DNA of 64,000 nt from Sphingobium sp. HWE2-09 (GCF_035989265.1 NZ_JAYKZX010000001.1:186001-250000), one strand, 5' to 3'; positions 35,899 through 45,194 are shown, numbered from the stretch's first letter. A program made the numbers and translations. Notes: a model not told the origin generated them from the sequence alone.

Positions 35899-37523
35899 TC
35901 CATAGCCTGCCGGGGGGCGGGCGCGGCGTGATCCGCGCGCTGGTCGCCGCCTGGGCGATGGCGCTGCTCGCGCTGGCGGGACCGGCGCGCGCGGCGGAAG
36001 AACCCCGGCTGGCGCTGGTGATCGTCAACGGCGCCTATCAATCCTTCGACAAGCTCGGCTCCACCTATGCCGATGGCGACAAGGTCGCGACCGCGCTCAA
36101 CGCCACCGGCTTCATCGACGCCAGCGGGGACGGCCCGGTGCAGGTGCGCCGCGACCTGTCGCGCGAGGCGATGGGCCAGGCGGTGGCCGATTTCCGGGCG
36201 AAGCTGGCTGCGGCCGGTCCCAAGGCATTTGGCACCCTCTATTTCTCCGGCCATGGCGCGGCGCTGGGCAGCTATGGCGACGTCATGCTGCTGCCGGTCG
36301 ATGCGGGGCGCGACCTGACGCCGCAAAGCGCGACGCTGACCCGCGCGGCGCTGACCCATAATCTGCTGGGATCGGGTGCGAAGACGGTGCTGATCGTGCT
36401 CGACATGTGCCGCAACGTCCTGCCGGCGCCGCCGCCCTCGCTCACGCAGATGATCGCCGCGGAAACCGGGACCGACGCCAGCGCGGTCGGCGAACTGGCG
36501 GGCAGCAAGGGACTGCGTCGCATGGTGCGCGCGCCCGCCGCCGCGATCCGGCCGGACCAGGGCTATCTGGTCGCCTTTTCCACCAGTGCCGACCAGGTCG
36601 CTTTCGACGACGGCATTTTTTCCAAGGTGCTGGCCGAGGAAATCCGCCGCCCGCAGCAGAATATCGCTGATGCGCTGAAGCGCGTGTCGGACCGTGTGGC
36701 GCTCTCGTCCGGCAAGAATTTCCAGAAGCCGACCTTCGACTATGGCCTGCAAGGCGCGCCGCCCTGCTTCATTTCCTGTGACCGGGCGGCAAGCGACCGT
36801 TTCTACGATTGCGCCAACTGCCCCTGGATGCGGGCGATTCCGGCCGGACTGACGCCGTTCGGATCGCCTGTGTCGGAACCGGGGCGTGGCGGGGATGAGG
36901 TGGCGCAGGCCGATGTGAAGATCGACCGGCCGTTCGCGATCGGCGTTTATGAAGTGACGATCGCCGAATGGAATGCCTGCGTGCGGGACAATGCCTGCAC
37001 GAAGCTGGGCAATTGGGCGAAGGAAAACCCCAATCCGCTGATCCCCGCGACCGATATCAGTTACGAGGATGCGCAGGCCTTCGTCGCCTGGCTGAGTGTC
37101 CAGTCGGGCCGCGCTTATCGGCTGCCAAGCGAGCAGGAATGGGAATATGCCAGCCGCGGTGGCGCGTCCACGGCCTTTCCGTGGGGCGATGATATCAGCC
37201 CGTCCATGGCCAATTATGATCATACCGCCCGCTATCACGGGTCGGATACCGCGCCCTATCGCGGTTATCCCGAAGCGGTGAATAGCTATCCCGCCAATGC
37301 TTTCGGCCTCAACCAGATGCAGGGCAATGTGTGGGAATGGACTTCGGGTTGCACCGATACGTCCTGCCGCGCGCGGATTATCCGCGGCGGATCGTTCGAA
37401 AGCGCGCCCGATGCACTGCGATCGGCCAATCGTTTCACCGTCCCGCCCGGCAAACGCCGACAGGACGCAGGCCTGCGCGTCGTGCGCGACCTGGAGCCGG
37501 ACGAGATCGGGGGATCGTCCTGA
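35895..37523 (+). CDS. Caspase-like protease fused to a formylglycine-generating-enzyme-like domain
   Basis: The protein has 542 residues with a signal peptide ending near GPARA. The C14 caspase domain (about 35-285) opens with LALVIVNGAY and has the catalytic His in YFSGHGAALG and the Cys in VLDMCRNVLP. A Cys-rich hinge (CFISCDRAASDRFYDCANCPWM) leads to an FGE/SUMF1-like domain (about 330-540): IGVYEVTIAEWNACV, YRLPSEQEWEYASRGG, GNVWEWT and RIIRGGSF with a late R.ANR. Such domains often bind or anchor rather than make formylglycine, since the two-Cys copper site is not clear here. It is translationally coupled to the gene before it. Confidence 0.87.
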   Translation: MIHSLPGGGRGVIRALVAAWAMALLALAGPARAAEEPRLALVIVNGAYQSFDKLGSTYADGDKVATALNATGFIDASGDGPVQVRRDLSREAMGQAVADFRAKLAAAGPKAFGTLYFSGHGAALGSYGDVMLLPVDAGRDLTPQSATLTRAALTHNLLGSGAKTVLIVLDMCRNVLPAPPPSLTQMIAAETGTDASAVGELAGSKGLRRMVRAPAAAIRPDQGYLVAFSTSADQVAFDDGIFSKVLAEEIRRPQQNIADALKRVSDRVALSSGKNFQKPTFDYGLQGAPPCFISCDRAASDRFYDCANCPWMRAIPAGLTPFGSPVSEPGRGGDEVAQADVKIDRPFAIGVYEVTIAEWNACVRDNACTKLGNWAKENPNPLIPATDISYEDAQAFVAWLSVQSGRAYRLPSEQEWEYASRGGASTAFPWGDDISPSMANYDHTARYHGSDTAPYRGYPEAVNSYPANAFGLNQMQGNVWEWTSGCTDTSCRARIIRGGSFESAPDALRSANRFTVPPGKRRQDAGLRVVRDLEPDEIGGSS

Positions 37524-37585
37524 CGTTTTTTTAGTGGGGTTAGCGCCGGGGGTGGGACTTCGGCGCGTAAAGAGGGGTAATATTC

Positions 37586-38497
37586 ATGAACAAGTTTCTG
37601 ATCGCGGCCACGGTGGCGGCGCTCGTACCGAGTGCGGCCTTGGCGTCGCCTTATTATTCGACCATCGGTAGTCCGAACAGCCTACAACACACAGCGGTCA
37701 CGACCGCGCTCAATCTCAACGATCTCGACTATGACGATGATCCGGACACGCCCGGCTTCGACATGGAGGGGGATGCGGACACGATCGGCGGTGCGTTCAG
37801 CTATTGGGGGTCGGACGGGGTCGAGGGCCAGCGCTACGAATTGCGCTATCAGAAGGCGTTCCGTCCTTCCGAGGGCAGCCGCGCCCGGGTGCTGATCGAC
37901 CCGATCCTCAACGTCCTGCATGTCAATGACGGCCAGACCGCGATCCTGGGCACGCTGTCCACCGGCGTGGAAATCCCGGTCCAGCCCAACTGGCTGATCA
38001 CCCCGCGCGTGGCGTTCGGCGCGACCGACAATGACGGCTATTTCGGCGCCAGCAGCGAAGTGCTGACCCTGTCGGCCACCAGCCGCTACAAGATCGCGCA
38101 GGTCGGCCGCGGCGACCTGACCATCGGCAATATGGTGGGATGGACCACGACGACCGATATCGGCATCGGCAAGAAGCTGCCCTTCTATTTCAAGGAGGAT
38201 GTCTGGTCGTTCCGCAACGGCATTGCCTATCAATTGCCGTTCAAGGGCCGCATGTTCGGCGGGCGGCAGGGATCGATGCGCGCCAGCTATACCTGGACCA
38301 AGCTGACAGGCGATCCGCAATCCTATGAAAATGTGCATGAGGCCGCGCTGAGCGTGGGCGTCCGGACCCGCGAGGCGGAGCAGAAGAGCCGGGCCGAACA
38401 GTTGCGCATCGGCCTGATCTATACCCACGGCACCAGCAGCTTTTCGCATGATTTCGATTTCGATGCGGTGACGCTGACCATCGGCTATCGCTTCTAA
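37586..38497 (+). CDS. Outer-membrane beta-barrel protein of the caspase cassette
   Basis: The protein has 303 residues with a signal peptide ending ALASP. The N-terminal mature part is acidic (DLDYDDDPDTPGFDME), which may bind calcium. The rest has alternating amphipathic strands (GQRYELRYQKAF, WLITPRVAFGATDND, ASYTWTKLTG, LRIGLIYTHG) and ends in LTIGYRF, with the C-terminal Phe typical of outer-membrane barrels. I do not recognise a named family. It lies between the caspase-FGE gene (62 bases) and the C1 protease gene (22 bases), so it is probably the outer-membrane partner of the cassette, for export, anchoring or as a processed substrate. Confidence 0.72.
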   Translation: MNKFLIAATVAALVPSAALASPYYSTIGSPNSLQHTAVTTALNLNDLDYDDDPDTPGFDMEGDADTIGGAFSYWGSDGVEGQRYELRYQKAFRPSEGSRARVLIDPILNVLHVNDGQTAILGTLSTGVEIPVQPNWLITPRVAFGATDNDGYFGASSEVLTLSATSRYKIAQVGRGDLTIGNMVGWTTTTDIGIGKKLPFYFKEDVWSFRNGIAYQLPFKGRMFGGRQGSMRASYTWTKLTGDPQSYENVHEAALSVGVRTREAEQKSRAEQLRIGLIYTHGTSSFSHDFDFDAVTLTIGYRF

Positions 38498-38519
38498 AAA
38501 CAACGATCGGGAGGAACGG

Positions 38520-40067
38520 GTGATGACACGGCGTTTCGTCACATGGGGCATCCCCGCGCTGTTGGCGCTGTCGGGCGGGGCGCTCGTCGCGCAGCAAAGC
38601 GACGAGGCGCTGTTCATGACCGGGGCGGAGCCCGTTTCTCCCGAAGATTATGCCAAGCTGCCCAAACAGGGGAGGTTCCGCGCCTATCTGCCCAAGCAGG
38701 TGGATCTGTCCAACGCCTATCCGCCGCCCGGATCGCAAGGGCCGCAACCCAATTGCGTTGCGTGGGCGACGACCTATGCGGCGCGCACCTTCCTCAATTT
38801 TCGCGACAAGAATGTGCAGCCGGACGAACCGTCCGAACAGATGAGTCCGGCCTATGTCTATAACCGGCTGCGCCCAGCGGGCACGCCCTGCACCGGCACG
38901 ATCAGCATCGTCCAGGCGCTGACCCTGCTGAAGAATGAGGGCACGGTCAGCCTAGCCGAATTTCCCGACGACATGACCAAATGCGCCGTTCCTGCGGCCG
39001 AAGGGTTGAAGGAAAAGGCGGGCAATTTTCGCCTGCTCGACTGGCGCGCGGTGGACCGCGAGGTCAAGGACGACTGGCGCACGCCGATCATATTGGACGA
39101 CGTCAAGGGCGCGCTCGCCCGCGGCGCGCCGGTGATCTTCGCCATGCCCGCGCCCGCTGATTTCAAGGCGTTTCGCGGCGACGGTGTCTATCGCCGCGCG
39201 GAAAAGCCGGACAAGGCCAATTATCACGCCATGGCGATCGTGGGCTATGACGAGGATCGGCAGGCGCTGCGTATCATGAATAGCTGGGGGCCGATCTGGG
39301 GCGACAAGGGCTATGCCTGGGTCGATTACGCGACCTTCAAACTGCTGACCGGGGAAGCCTATTCGCTCGAAGCGCCGATCGCTTCGGTCGCGCCCGGCGC
39401 GCCTCCCCCGCCGCCGCGCAGCGACGCGCAAGTCTTTGCCGACCAAGTGGCGGCCATGCCCTGCGGCGCAGTGTCGGTGCAGGGGAAGAGTGTTACCGGC
39501 TTTTCCGGCGACCTGAACGCTATCGCAGCGCTGCGTGAGGCGGCAACTAAAGCCGATCCAGCGATGACAGTTGCGGTGCGCCATATGCCTTGGCCGCAGT
39601 GCGAAGCAGCGCTGACGCTGGCCGCGCCGCTGGCGCGCGCAGGGACCAGCCTCGTCACGCTGACCGCGGACGGCAAGGATCGCGGCGGCGACCCGGTGAT
39701 GATGCAGGAGAATGATATTTTCGGCGTCAGCGCGACGACGAGCGCGGCGCGGCCCTATCTCAGCATCATCTATCTCCAGGCTGACGGCAGCGCGGTGGAA
39801 CTGCATCGCGGCCATCCCGAACCCGATCGCAAGGGCGTGCGCCGCGTGACCATCGGCCTGTCTCAGACTGCGCAACGCTATCAGGTCGCGCCGCCCTTCG
39901 GCCCCGAAATGATCATCGCGCTGTCGTCGGCCAAGCCGCTGTTCGGCGATGACGAAGTGGTGAACGGCACCGAAAGGCAATTTCTCACCCGCCTGCGCGC
40001 CAAGTTGGTTTCACAACAGGACGATGCTTTATCGGCTGCTTATGTTCGGCTTCAAACGACTAGATGA
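38520..40067 (+). CDS. Papain-like (C1) cysteine protease with DUF4384-like C-terminal domain
   Basis: The protease has 515 residues with a signal peptide ending near LVAQQ. The C1 triad is clear: Cys in QGPQPNCVAWATTYAAR (about 80), His in ANYHAMAIVGYD (about 237) and Asn in IMNSWGPIWGDKGYAWV (about 256). The oxyanion Gln lies just before the Cys. After a Pro-rich linker, a C-terminal domain with LSIIYLQADGSAVELH and PPFGPEMIIALSS resembles the tail of the caspase at 33466-35153. The enzyme is exported and is the last gene of the cassette; the IS630 pair begins 17 bases downstream of its stop codon. Confidence 0.87.
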   Translation: MMTRRFVTWGIPALLALSGGALVAQQSDEALFMTGAEPVSPEDYAKLPKQGRFRAYLPKQVDLSNAYPPPGSQGPQPNCVAWATTYAARTFLNFRDKNVQPDEPSEQMSPAYVYNRLRPAGTPCTGTISIVQALTLLKNEGTVSLAEFPDDMTKCAVPAAEGLKEKAGNFRLLDWRAVDREVKDDWRTPIILDDVKGALARGAPVIFAMPAPADFKAFRGDGVYRRAEKPDKANYHAMAIVGYDEDRQALRIMNSWGPIWGDKGYAWVDYATFKLLTGEAYSLEAPIASVAPGAPPPPPRSDAQVFADQVAAMPCGAVSVQGKSVTGFSGDLNAIAALREAATKADPAMTVAVRHMPWPQCEAALTLAAPLARAGTSLVTLTADGKDRGGDPVMMQENDIFGVSATTSAARPYLSIIYLQADGSAVELHRGHPEPDRKGVRRVTIGLSQTAQRYQVAPPFGPEMIIALSSAKPLFGDDEVVNGTERQFLTRLRAKLVSQQDDALSAAYVRLQTTR

Positions 40068-40084
40068 GGAAAGCAATGGGACTA

Positions 40085-41264
40085 GTCATGTGAATCTAAA
40101 GTTCGCGGCATAAGGTTTGCTCGGTTTTCTGGCAGAAACGCTTGACCGAGGCGAGGATTTCGTCGGCCGACTTGGTCCATTTATATGGCTTTGGGTTCTC
40201 GTTATGGCGATCGATGAAGGTCAAGATATCGGCTTCGAGCTGGCCGGTTGAGCGGTGGACGCCGCGCTGGAGCTGCTTTCTGGTCAACTCCGCGAACCAA
40301 CGCTCGACCTGATTGATCCAGGACGCCGATGTCGGCGTGAAATGCACATGATAGTGCGGACGGCGGGCAAGCCAGGCCCTAACCTTGGCCGTTTTATGAG
40401 TAGCGTAATTGTCCATGACGATGTGAACATCGAGCCCGTCGGGGGTCGACTGGTCGATCTGCTTGAGGAAGTCGAGAAACTCGGTCGCGCGGTGCCTTTT
40501 GTAGCACTTGCCGATGACGAAGCCCGAGGCGATGTCGAGCGCTGCGAACAATGATGTCGTTCCGTGCCGTACATAGCTGTGGGTGCGACGCTCGGCGATG
40601 CCCGGCATCATGGGTAGCACCGGCTGCTCGCGGTCGAGCGCCTGGATCTGGCTCTTCTCATCGACGCTGAGCACGATCGCGCGGGTCGGCGGCGATAGGT
40701 AAAGCCCGACGATATCGCGCACCTTGTCGACGAATAGCGGGTCGCTCGACAGCTTGAAGGTCTGGCTACGATGTGGCTGCAACCCGAAGGCGTTCCACAT
40801 TCGGCGGATCGTCGTATGCGAAAATCCTGTCTCTGCTGCCATCGACCGGATCGACCAGTGCGTGGCGTCGGCAGGCGTCGAACGCAGCGTCCGCTCGATG
40901 ACCGCCGCGACCTGATCGTCATCGATCGTGCGCGGCCTGCCGGGGCGTGCTTCATCAAGCAGCCCATCGATACGATCGGCCAAAAAGCGCCGACGCCACT
41001 TACCCACCGTATGCTCGTGAACGCCCAGTTCGGCCGCTACGACCTTGCTCTGCAAACCGTCGGCGCAGCGCAGAATAATCCGGCATCGTTCCGAGAGCGA
41101 GCGTGACACCCGGTGCCGCCGCACCTGTCGTTCAAGATATGCGCGCTCTTCCGCCGTCACCAACAACGGCTCAATCGGCCGACCCTTCGAAAATGCGTTC
41201 GCCATTAACGCCTCCCTTTCGGAAAACGCCTTATACAATGTTACTTACTTCAGTTCCAGATGAC
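40085..41264. mobile_element. IS630-family insertion sequence, copy 1
   Basis: The element is 1180 bp. The left end GTCATGTGAATCTAAAGT and the inverted right end GTCATCTGGAACTGAAGT match at 14 of 18 positions. TA dinucleotides flank it (40083-40084 and 41265-41266), the expected target duplication of IS630/Tc1-like elements. One transposase gene on the minus strand fills it. The copy is identical to the next element as far as I compared. Confidence 0.92.
40096..41205 (-). CDS. IS630-family transposase (copy 1)
   Basis: The transposase has 369 residues from the ATG at 41205, supported by GGGAGG 6 bases upstream; the ATG 33 bases earlier in the frame lacks a ribosome site. An N-terminal helix-turn-helix ([22 protein letters not shown], in outline) and a second HTH ([16 protein letters not shown]) bind the ends. 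The DDE catalytic core is D in VDEKSQIQ, D in [11 protein letters not shown] and E in [13 protein letters not shown]. All motifs are intact, so it may be active. The coding sequence is the same as that of copy 2. Confidence 0.93.
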   Translation of the reverse strand: MANAFSKGRPIEPLLVTAEERAYLERQVRRHRVSRSLSERCRIILRCADGLQSKVVAAELGVHEHTVGKWRRRFLADRIDGLLDEARPGRPRTIDDDQVAAVIERTLRSTPADATHWSIRSMAAETGFSHTTIRRMWNAFGLQPHRSQTFKLSSDPLFVDKVRDIVGLYLSPPTRAIVLSVDEKSQIQALDREQPVLPMMPGIAERRTHSYVRHGTTSLFAALDIASGFVIGKCYKRHRATEFLDFLKQIDQSTPDGLDVHIVMDNYATHKTAKVRAWLARRPHYHVHFTPTSASWINQVERWFAELTRKQLQRGVHRSTGQLEADILTFIDRHNENPKPYKWTKSADEILASVKRFCQKTEQTLCREL

Positions 41265-41266
41265 TA

Positions 41267-42446
41267 GTCATGTGAATCTAAAGTTCGCGGCATAAGGTTT
41301 GCTCGGTTTTCTGGCAGAAACGCTTGACCGAGGCGAGGATTTCGTCGGCCGACTTGGTCCATTTATATGGCTTTGGGTTCTCGTTATGGCGATCGATGAA
41401 GGTCAAGATATCGGCTTCGAGCTGGCCGGTTGAGCGGTGGACGCCGCGCTGGAGCTGCTTTCTGGTCAACTCCGCGAACCAACGCTCGACCTGATTGATC
41501 CAGGACGCCGATGTCGGCGTGAAATGCACATGATAGTGCGGACGGCGGGCAAGCCAGGCCCTAACCTTGGCCGTTTTATGAGTAGCGTAATTGTCCATGA
41601 CGATGTGAACATCGAGCCCGTCGGGGGTCGACTGGTCGATCTGCTTGAGGAAGTCGAGAAACTCGGTCGCGCGGTGCCTTTTGTAGCACTTGCCGATGAC
41701 GAAGCCCGAGGCGATGTCGAGCGCTGCGAACAATGATGTCGTTCCGTGCCGTACATAGCTGTGGGTGCGACGCTCGGCGATGCCCGGCATCATGGGTAGC
41801 ACCGGCTGCTCGCGGTCGAGCGCCTGGATCTGGCTCTTCTCATCGACGCTGAGCACGATCGCGCGGGTCGGCGGCGATAGGTAAAGCCCGACGATATCGC
41901 GCACCTTGTCGACGAATAGCGGGTCGCTCGACAGCTTGAAGGTCTGGCTACGATGTGGCTGCAACCCGAAGGCGTTCCACATTCGGCGGATCGTCGTATG
42001 CGAAAATCCTGTCTCTGCTGCCATCGACCGGATCGACCAGTGCGTGGCGTCGGCAGGCGTCGAACGCAGCGTCCGCTCGATGACCGCCGCGACCTGATCG
42101 TCATCGATCGTGCGCGGCCTGCCGGGGCGTGCTTCATCAAGCAGCCCATCGATACGATCGGCCAAAAAGCGCCGACGCCACTTACCCACCGTATGCTCGT
42201 GAACGCCCAGTTCGGCCGCTACGACCTTGCTCTGCAAACCGTCGGCGCAGCGCAGAATAATCCGGCATCGTTCCGAGAGCGAGCGTGACACCCGGTGCCG
42301 CCGCACCTGTCGTTCAAGATATGCGCGCTCTTCCGCCGTCACCAACAACGGCTCAATCGGCCGACCCTTCGAAAATGCGTTCGCCATTAACGCCTCCCTT
42401 TCGGAAAACGCCTTATACAATGTTACTTACTTCAGTTCCAGATGAC
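41267..42446. mobile_element. IS630-family insertion sequence, copy 2 (tandem)
   Basis: This is a second 1180-bp copy in the same orientation, starting exactly 1182 bp after copy 1. The two share a single TA (41265-41266) at the junction; a further TA is at 42447-42448. The insertion lies between the C1 protease gene and a decayed SDR gene. Confidence 0.92.
41278..42387 (-). CDS. IS630-family transposase (copy 2)
   Basis: The transposase has 369 residues and is identical to copy 1, with the same start and ribosome site. The upstream IS end and the DDE residues are intact. Its 3' side meets copy 1 across the shared TA. Confidence 0.93.
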   Translation of the reverse strand: MANAFSKGRPIEPLLVTAEERAYLERQVRRHRVSRSLSERCRIILRCADGLQSKVVAAELGVHEHTVGKWRRRFLADRIDGLLDEARPGRPRTIDDDQVAAVIERTLRSTPADATHWSIRSMAAETGFSHTTIRRMWNAFGLQPHRSQTFKLSSDPLFVDKVRDIVGLYLSPPTRAIVLSVDEKSQIQALDREQPVLPMMPGIAERRTHSYVRHGTTSLFAALDIASGFVIGKCYKRHRATEFLDFLKQIDQSTPDGLDVHIVMDNYATHKTAKVRAWLARRPHYHVHFTPTSASWINQVERWFAELTRKQLQRGVHRSTGQLEADILTFIDRHNENPKPYKWTKSADEILASVKRFCQKTEQTLCREL

Positions 42447-42539
42447 TAGGCGGCGTGGACAAATTGCCTAAAGGCGCGCTTTCCAAGTGTCTTCGGGATA
42501 TTTGATGATTTGTCGCCGCCATATCCAAACGGCGAAAAC

Positions 42540-42936
42540 AAACATGATTAAAGATCCGGCCCGACTTGGCGGCGCGCATGTGCGGCAGCACGGCACGGGT
42601 GACATTGAGCAGTCCGAACATGTTGGTGCGATAGACCGCCTCGACCTCGGCATCGCTGGCTTCTTCGACCGCACCCATCAAGCCGAAACCGACATTGTTG
42701 AACAAGACGTCGATCTTGCCGAATTTGGCGATGGCAGCTTGCGCTGCGGCGTTGGCCTAAGATTCGTCAGTGACGTCGAGCGCGACGGCTAGGAGGTTGG
42801 GATGTTCGCCGAAGCGATCGATGATCTGCGGCGGACTGCTGGCGGTCGCGACGACCGCATCACCCTGTTGAAGGGCAAGGTTGGTGACGAGGGCGCCAAA
42901 GCCGCGCGAGGCACCAGTGATGAACCAGATTTTCAA
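42540..42936 (-). pseudogene. Short-chain dehydrogenase/reductase remnant
   Basis: A frame from a TTG at 42936 (AAGGA 8 bases upstream) gives WFITGASRGFGALV, the SDR cofactor motif, then LDVTDES followed by an in-frame TAG where Gln or similar is expected. It continues as FGKIDVLFNNVGFGLMGAVEE (NNxG motif) and LPHMRAAKSGRIFN. Similarity to SDRs stops near 42540, before the catalytic Tyr-x-x-x-Lys, so the C-terminal half is lost. The 90 bases between 42449 and 42540 are of unknown origin; their minus-strand frame ends in YPEDTWKARL and may be debris of another insertion. Confidence 0.75.
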
Positions 42937-43080
42937 TGAGAATTTCCTTTCAGCTTGGCCGGTGCCGGGAGGTCCGCTCGGCTCGAATACTGAAATAGCG
43001 CGGAACGATTGGCTGGATGATCCGACGAATAGTTCGATCCGTGCTGAGTGAGTTCATTAATTGGGTTGATGGGCAAAGAG

Positions 43081-43111
43081 ACGGGCCGTGCAGCTTGCGC
43101 CCACGGCCCGT
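43081..43111. terminator. Stem-loop, possible terminator of the minus-strand genes
   Basis: Perfect 10-bp arms (ACGGGCCGTG / CACGGCCCGT) enclose an 11-nt loop. It lies 28 bases beyond the end of the monooxygenase-like fragment on the minus strand. No T tract follows, so termination strength is uncertain. Confidence 0.4.
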
Positions 43112-43138
43112 AGGTGTTTGATCATGACGAGATGGTGA

Positions 43139-43400
43139 TCAGCCTTGCGGATCGATCGCCGTGGCAAAGGTCAGCTCCATTTCCCTAGCGAGAAGACCGG
43201 GAAACCGGTCCATCATCGCCTTGGTGTAGGACTGCTCGAAATGGGCATCGAGGTCGGCACGTGATTTCCAGGTCTCGTAAATTATCCAGGCATTGGGATC
43301 GTCATTGTGGCGGTGGAGCACATAGCCGATCGCACCTTCTTCCTTGAGGGTCGGGGCGACGAGCGCCTTGAGGCCGTTGCCGAGGTCTTCGGAGTCGCGG
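43139..43400 (-). pseudogene. Antibiotic-biosynthesis-monooxygenase (ABM) domain fragment
   Basis: The readable frame contains ALVAPTLKEEGAIGYVLHR, then IIYETWKSRADLDAHFEQ and the C-terminal segment MMDRFPG, all typical of ABM-type quinol monooxygenases. The usual N-terminal start strand (about 20 residues) is missing: upstream of NRDSEDLGNGLKALV the frame runs into the end of the SDR gene and has no good start codon. The complete domain would have about 100 residues. A GTG at 43321 could start a 60-residue remnant. The gene is probably non-functional. Confidence 0.65.
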
Positions 43401-43401
43401 T

Positions 43402-44033
43402 TCAGGCGGCCGGATAGACCGCCTCCCAGGCGGCGTTCGGATCGTTGGCGAGGGTCCAGAAGACATCGGCCGCGCCGTTGGCTTCGTTCGAACCGGGGCT
43501 GACCAACGTCGCGACGGTCGCGATGCGGATGCGGATGCCCTGTTCGGCCAATGGTTCAGCAAGCCCCTGCACCATGTTTTGCCAGCGCCGAGGACGGCCC
43601 AGTCGGCGCTGGGGTGAACGCCAAGGCCACCGCCCGTGACGAGGATGGTGCCGCCGCGCGAACCGAAGCTTTCGGTGGCCGCGCGGATGGTGTTGATCCC
43701 GGCGGTGACATCGATCGCGATGTCGCTGGCGATCTCGGCATCAGTCATCGAGAAGAGATCCTGGTTGCGCACGACGCCAGCATTGAAGTGGACGGCGGTC
43801 AGGCCGCCGGTCAGGGCCTTGGCGACGGCGACGCGGAGCGCGGCCGGATCGGTGGCGTCGGCGGGCACCGCATGTGCGGTGATGCCGTCGGCTTCGAGTT
43901 CGGCGGTAAGGTCGGCGAGCCGGGCGGCGCTTCGGCCGGTCAGCACGATCTGCCAGCCTTCGCGGCCGAACTTGCGGGCAACCGCCTGGCCGATGCCGGG
44001 ACCGGCGCCGATGATCATGATAAACTCGGACAT
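43402..44033 (-). pseudogene. Short-chain dehydrogenase/reductase, frameshifted
   Basis: The ATG at 44033 (AAGGA upstream) opens an SDR frame: MIIGAGPGIGQAVARKFG (cofactor motif), VHFNAGVV and ILVTGGGLGVHP. Near 43575-43585 (AAAACATGGTG) the sense changes frame; the continuation VQGLAEPLAEQGIRIRIATV, then SPGSNEANGAADVFWTLAND, ends at a TGA at 43402. The original product would have about 210 residues. The catalytic Tyr-x-x-x-Lys pair is not obvious in this atypical SDR. The shift could be a true mutation or a sequencing indel. Confidence 0.75.
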
Positions 44034-44107
44034 GATGAGGTTCCTTTGCGTTTGGGGGAGCGGGCCGCCCCTCACGCGAGGGACTGCCGGTCAGATTGCG
44101 GGGGAGA

Positions 44108-44569
44108 TCAGGCGAGCACCTCGGCCAGCTCGATCAGATTGCCGAACGGGTCGCAGAAGAAGGCCAGCTTGCGGCTGATCGCCTCTAGCACGAACGGCTC
44201 GGTGACGATCGTGACGCCACGGCTGCGCAGCCTCTCGACAGTGTCTTCGACGCTGTCGACGTTCAGGCAGAAGTGGTGATAGCCCGCCCAGCCGAGGCTG
44301 CTGCCGAGGTCGGTATAGGGCCGCACGTCCTGCGGCTGCGGATCGCCGCCGCTGAGGATCTCGACATAGAAATGATCGTCGGTCACCGGCGCAACATAAG
44401 CAAGCTGCTCGTCGGCATAATCCCATTTGGCGACCACGCGGAAGTCGAGCGTGCCGACATAGAAGTCGAGCGCGGTCTGAAGGTCCGGCGTGCGCACCGC
44501 CACATGGTGGCCGCGCATGTCGACGAAGGGCGAAGCGCTGTTGTGTGCGGGAGGAATAAAGTCAGCCAT
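44108..44569 (-). CDS. VOC-family (glyoxalase/dioxygenase-like) protein
   Basis: The protein has 153 residues. The vicinal oxygen chelate fold shows the first metal ligand His in MRGHHVAVRTPDLQ, a DFYVGTLDFRVV strand-helix unit, Glu in FYVEILSGG, His in YHHFCLNV and a last Glu in FGNLIELAE. The residues fit one metal site made by two repeats. Reactions of the family include isomerisation, epoxide opening and ring cleavage. It lies in the middle of a minus-strand group with SDR and NTF2-like genes, so a catabolic role is likely. The substrate is unknown. Confidence 0.87.
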   Translation of the reverse strand: MADFIPPAHNSASPFVDMRGHHVAVRTPDLQTALDFYVGTLDFRVVAKWDYADEQLAYVAPVTDDHFYVEILSGGDPQPQDVRPYTDLGSSLGWAGYHHFCLNVDSVEDTVERLRSRGVTIVTEPFVLEAISRKLAFFCDPFGNLIELAEVLA

Positions 44570-44619
44570 GATGAAAGTCCTTTCTTGAGTTCAGGCGGTT
44601 TGAGGGTGCGTCGGGGGGA

Positions 44620-45135
44620 TCACTCGGTCGGCGTGACGCGCGCCCAGAGGTCGTTGAAAGCGATGGAATCGAAGAAGGCGTTGGCCTCGACCACGCGGCC
44701 GGACTTCATGCGGAAGAACCAGGCGTAAGTGTTCGTGTAGGGTTTGCCGTCCTTCGCGGTGCCGACGGCGTCGAACAAGATGACGACCCGATCGGCTTGC
44801 GCCGTAATGCTGCGGACATTGGGCTTGATGCCGACCGACATGCGGGCGTTGAACGGGCGGATCACCTCGGCAAGGAAGTCCTCCTTGGTCGGGTAGCGCT
44901 TCGAGGCCACGCTGTTGCCCTCGATCGTCCAGCTGGCCTCATCGGCGAGCAGTTCGAACGGGTTCCCGGTGCCGACCTTCCACGCGTCGAACTTGGCTTC
45001 GACGGCGGCCTTGTTCTGAGCTGAGGTCTGCGCTTCCGCGCGGGGCGAAAGAGCGAGGATGGCGACGCTGGCAGCGGCGAAGCCAAGAGTGAAGCGCGCG
45101 GCAAAGGGCGCCCAGAAACGGGTGTTGCTGGCGAT
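44620..45135 (-). CDS. Exported NTF2/SnoaL-like protein with ATC start codon
   Basis: The frame contains no ATG, GTG or TTG before an internal GTG at 44910, yet it stays open and meaningful upstream. It reads a signal peptide (FTLGFAAASVAILALSPRAEAQ) and then SAQNKAAVEAKFDAWKVG. An ATC at 45133-45135 lies 7 bases after a GGAG ribosome site and is the most likely start, giving 171 residues. The NTF2-like part includes SWTIEGNS, DFLAEVIRPFNARM and KPYTNTYAWFFRMKSGRVVEA. ATC may have replaced ATG by mutation, which would lower expression. Confidence 0.72.
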   Translation of the reverse strand: MASNTRFWAPFAARFTLGFAAASVAILALSPRAEAQTSAQNKAAVEAKFDAWKVGTGNPFELLADEASWTIEGNSVASKRYPTKEDFLAEVIRPFNARMSVGIKPNVRSITAQADRVVILFDAVGTAKDGKPYTNTYAWFFRMKSGRVVEANAFFDSIAFNDLWARVTPTE

Positions 45136-45194
45136 GGGTTTTCTCCGGTGATAGTGGGAGCGGCGGAAGGGCGCCGCCGCTCCAGGGGGTGGGC

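Noticed and set aside
35850..37238. 462-codon minus-strand frame opposite the caspase-FGE gene
   Set aside because: Shadow of a clear coding gene, with low-complexity Arg/His composition.
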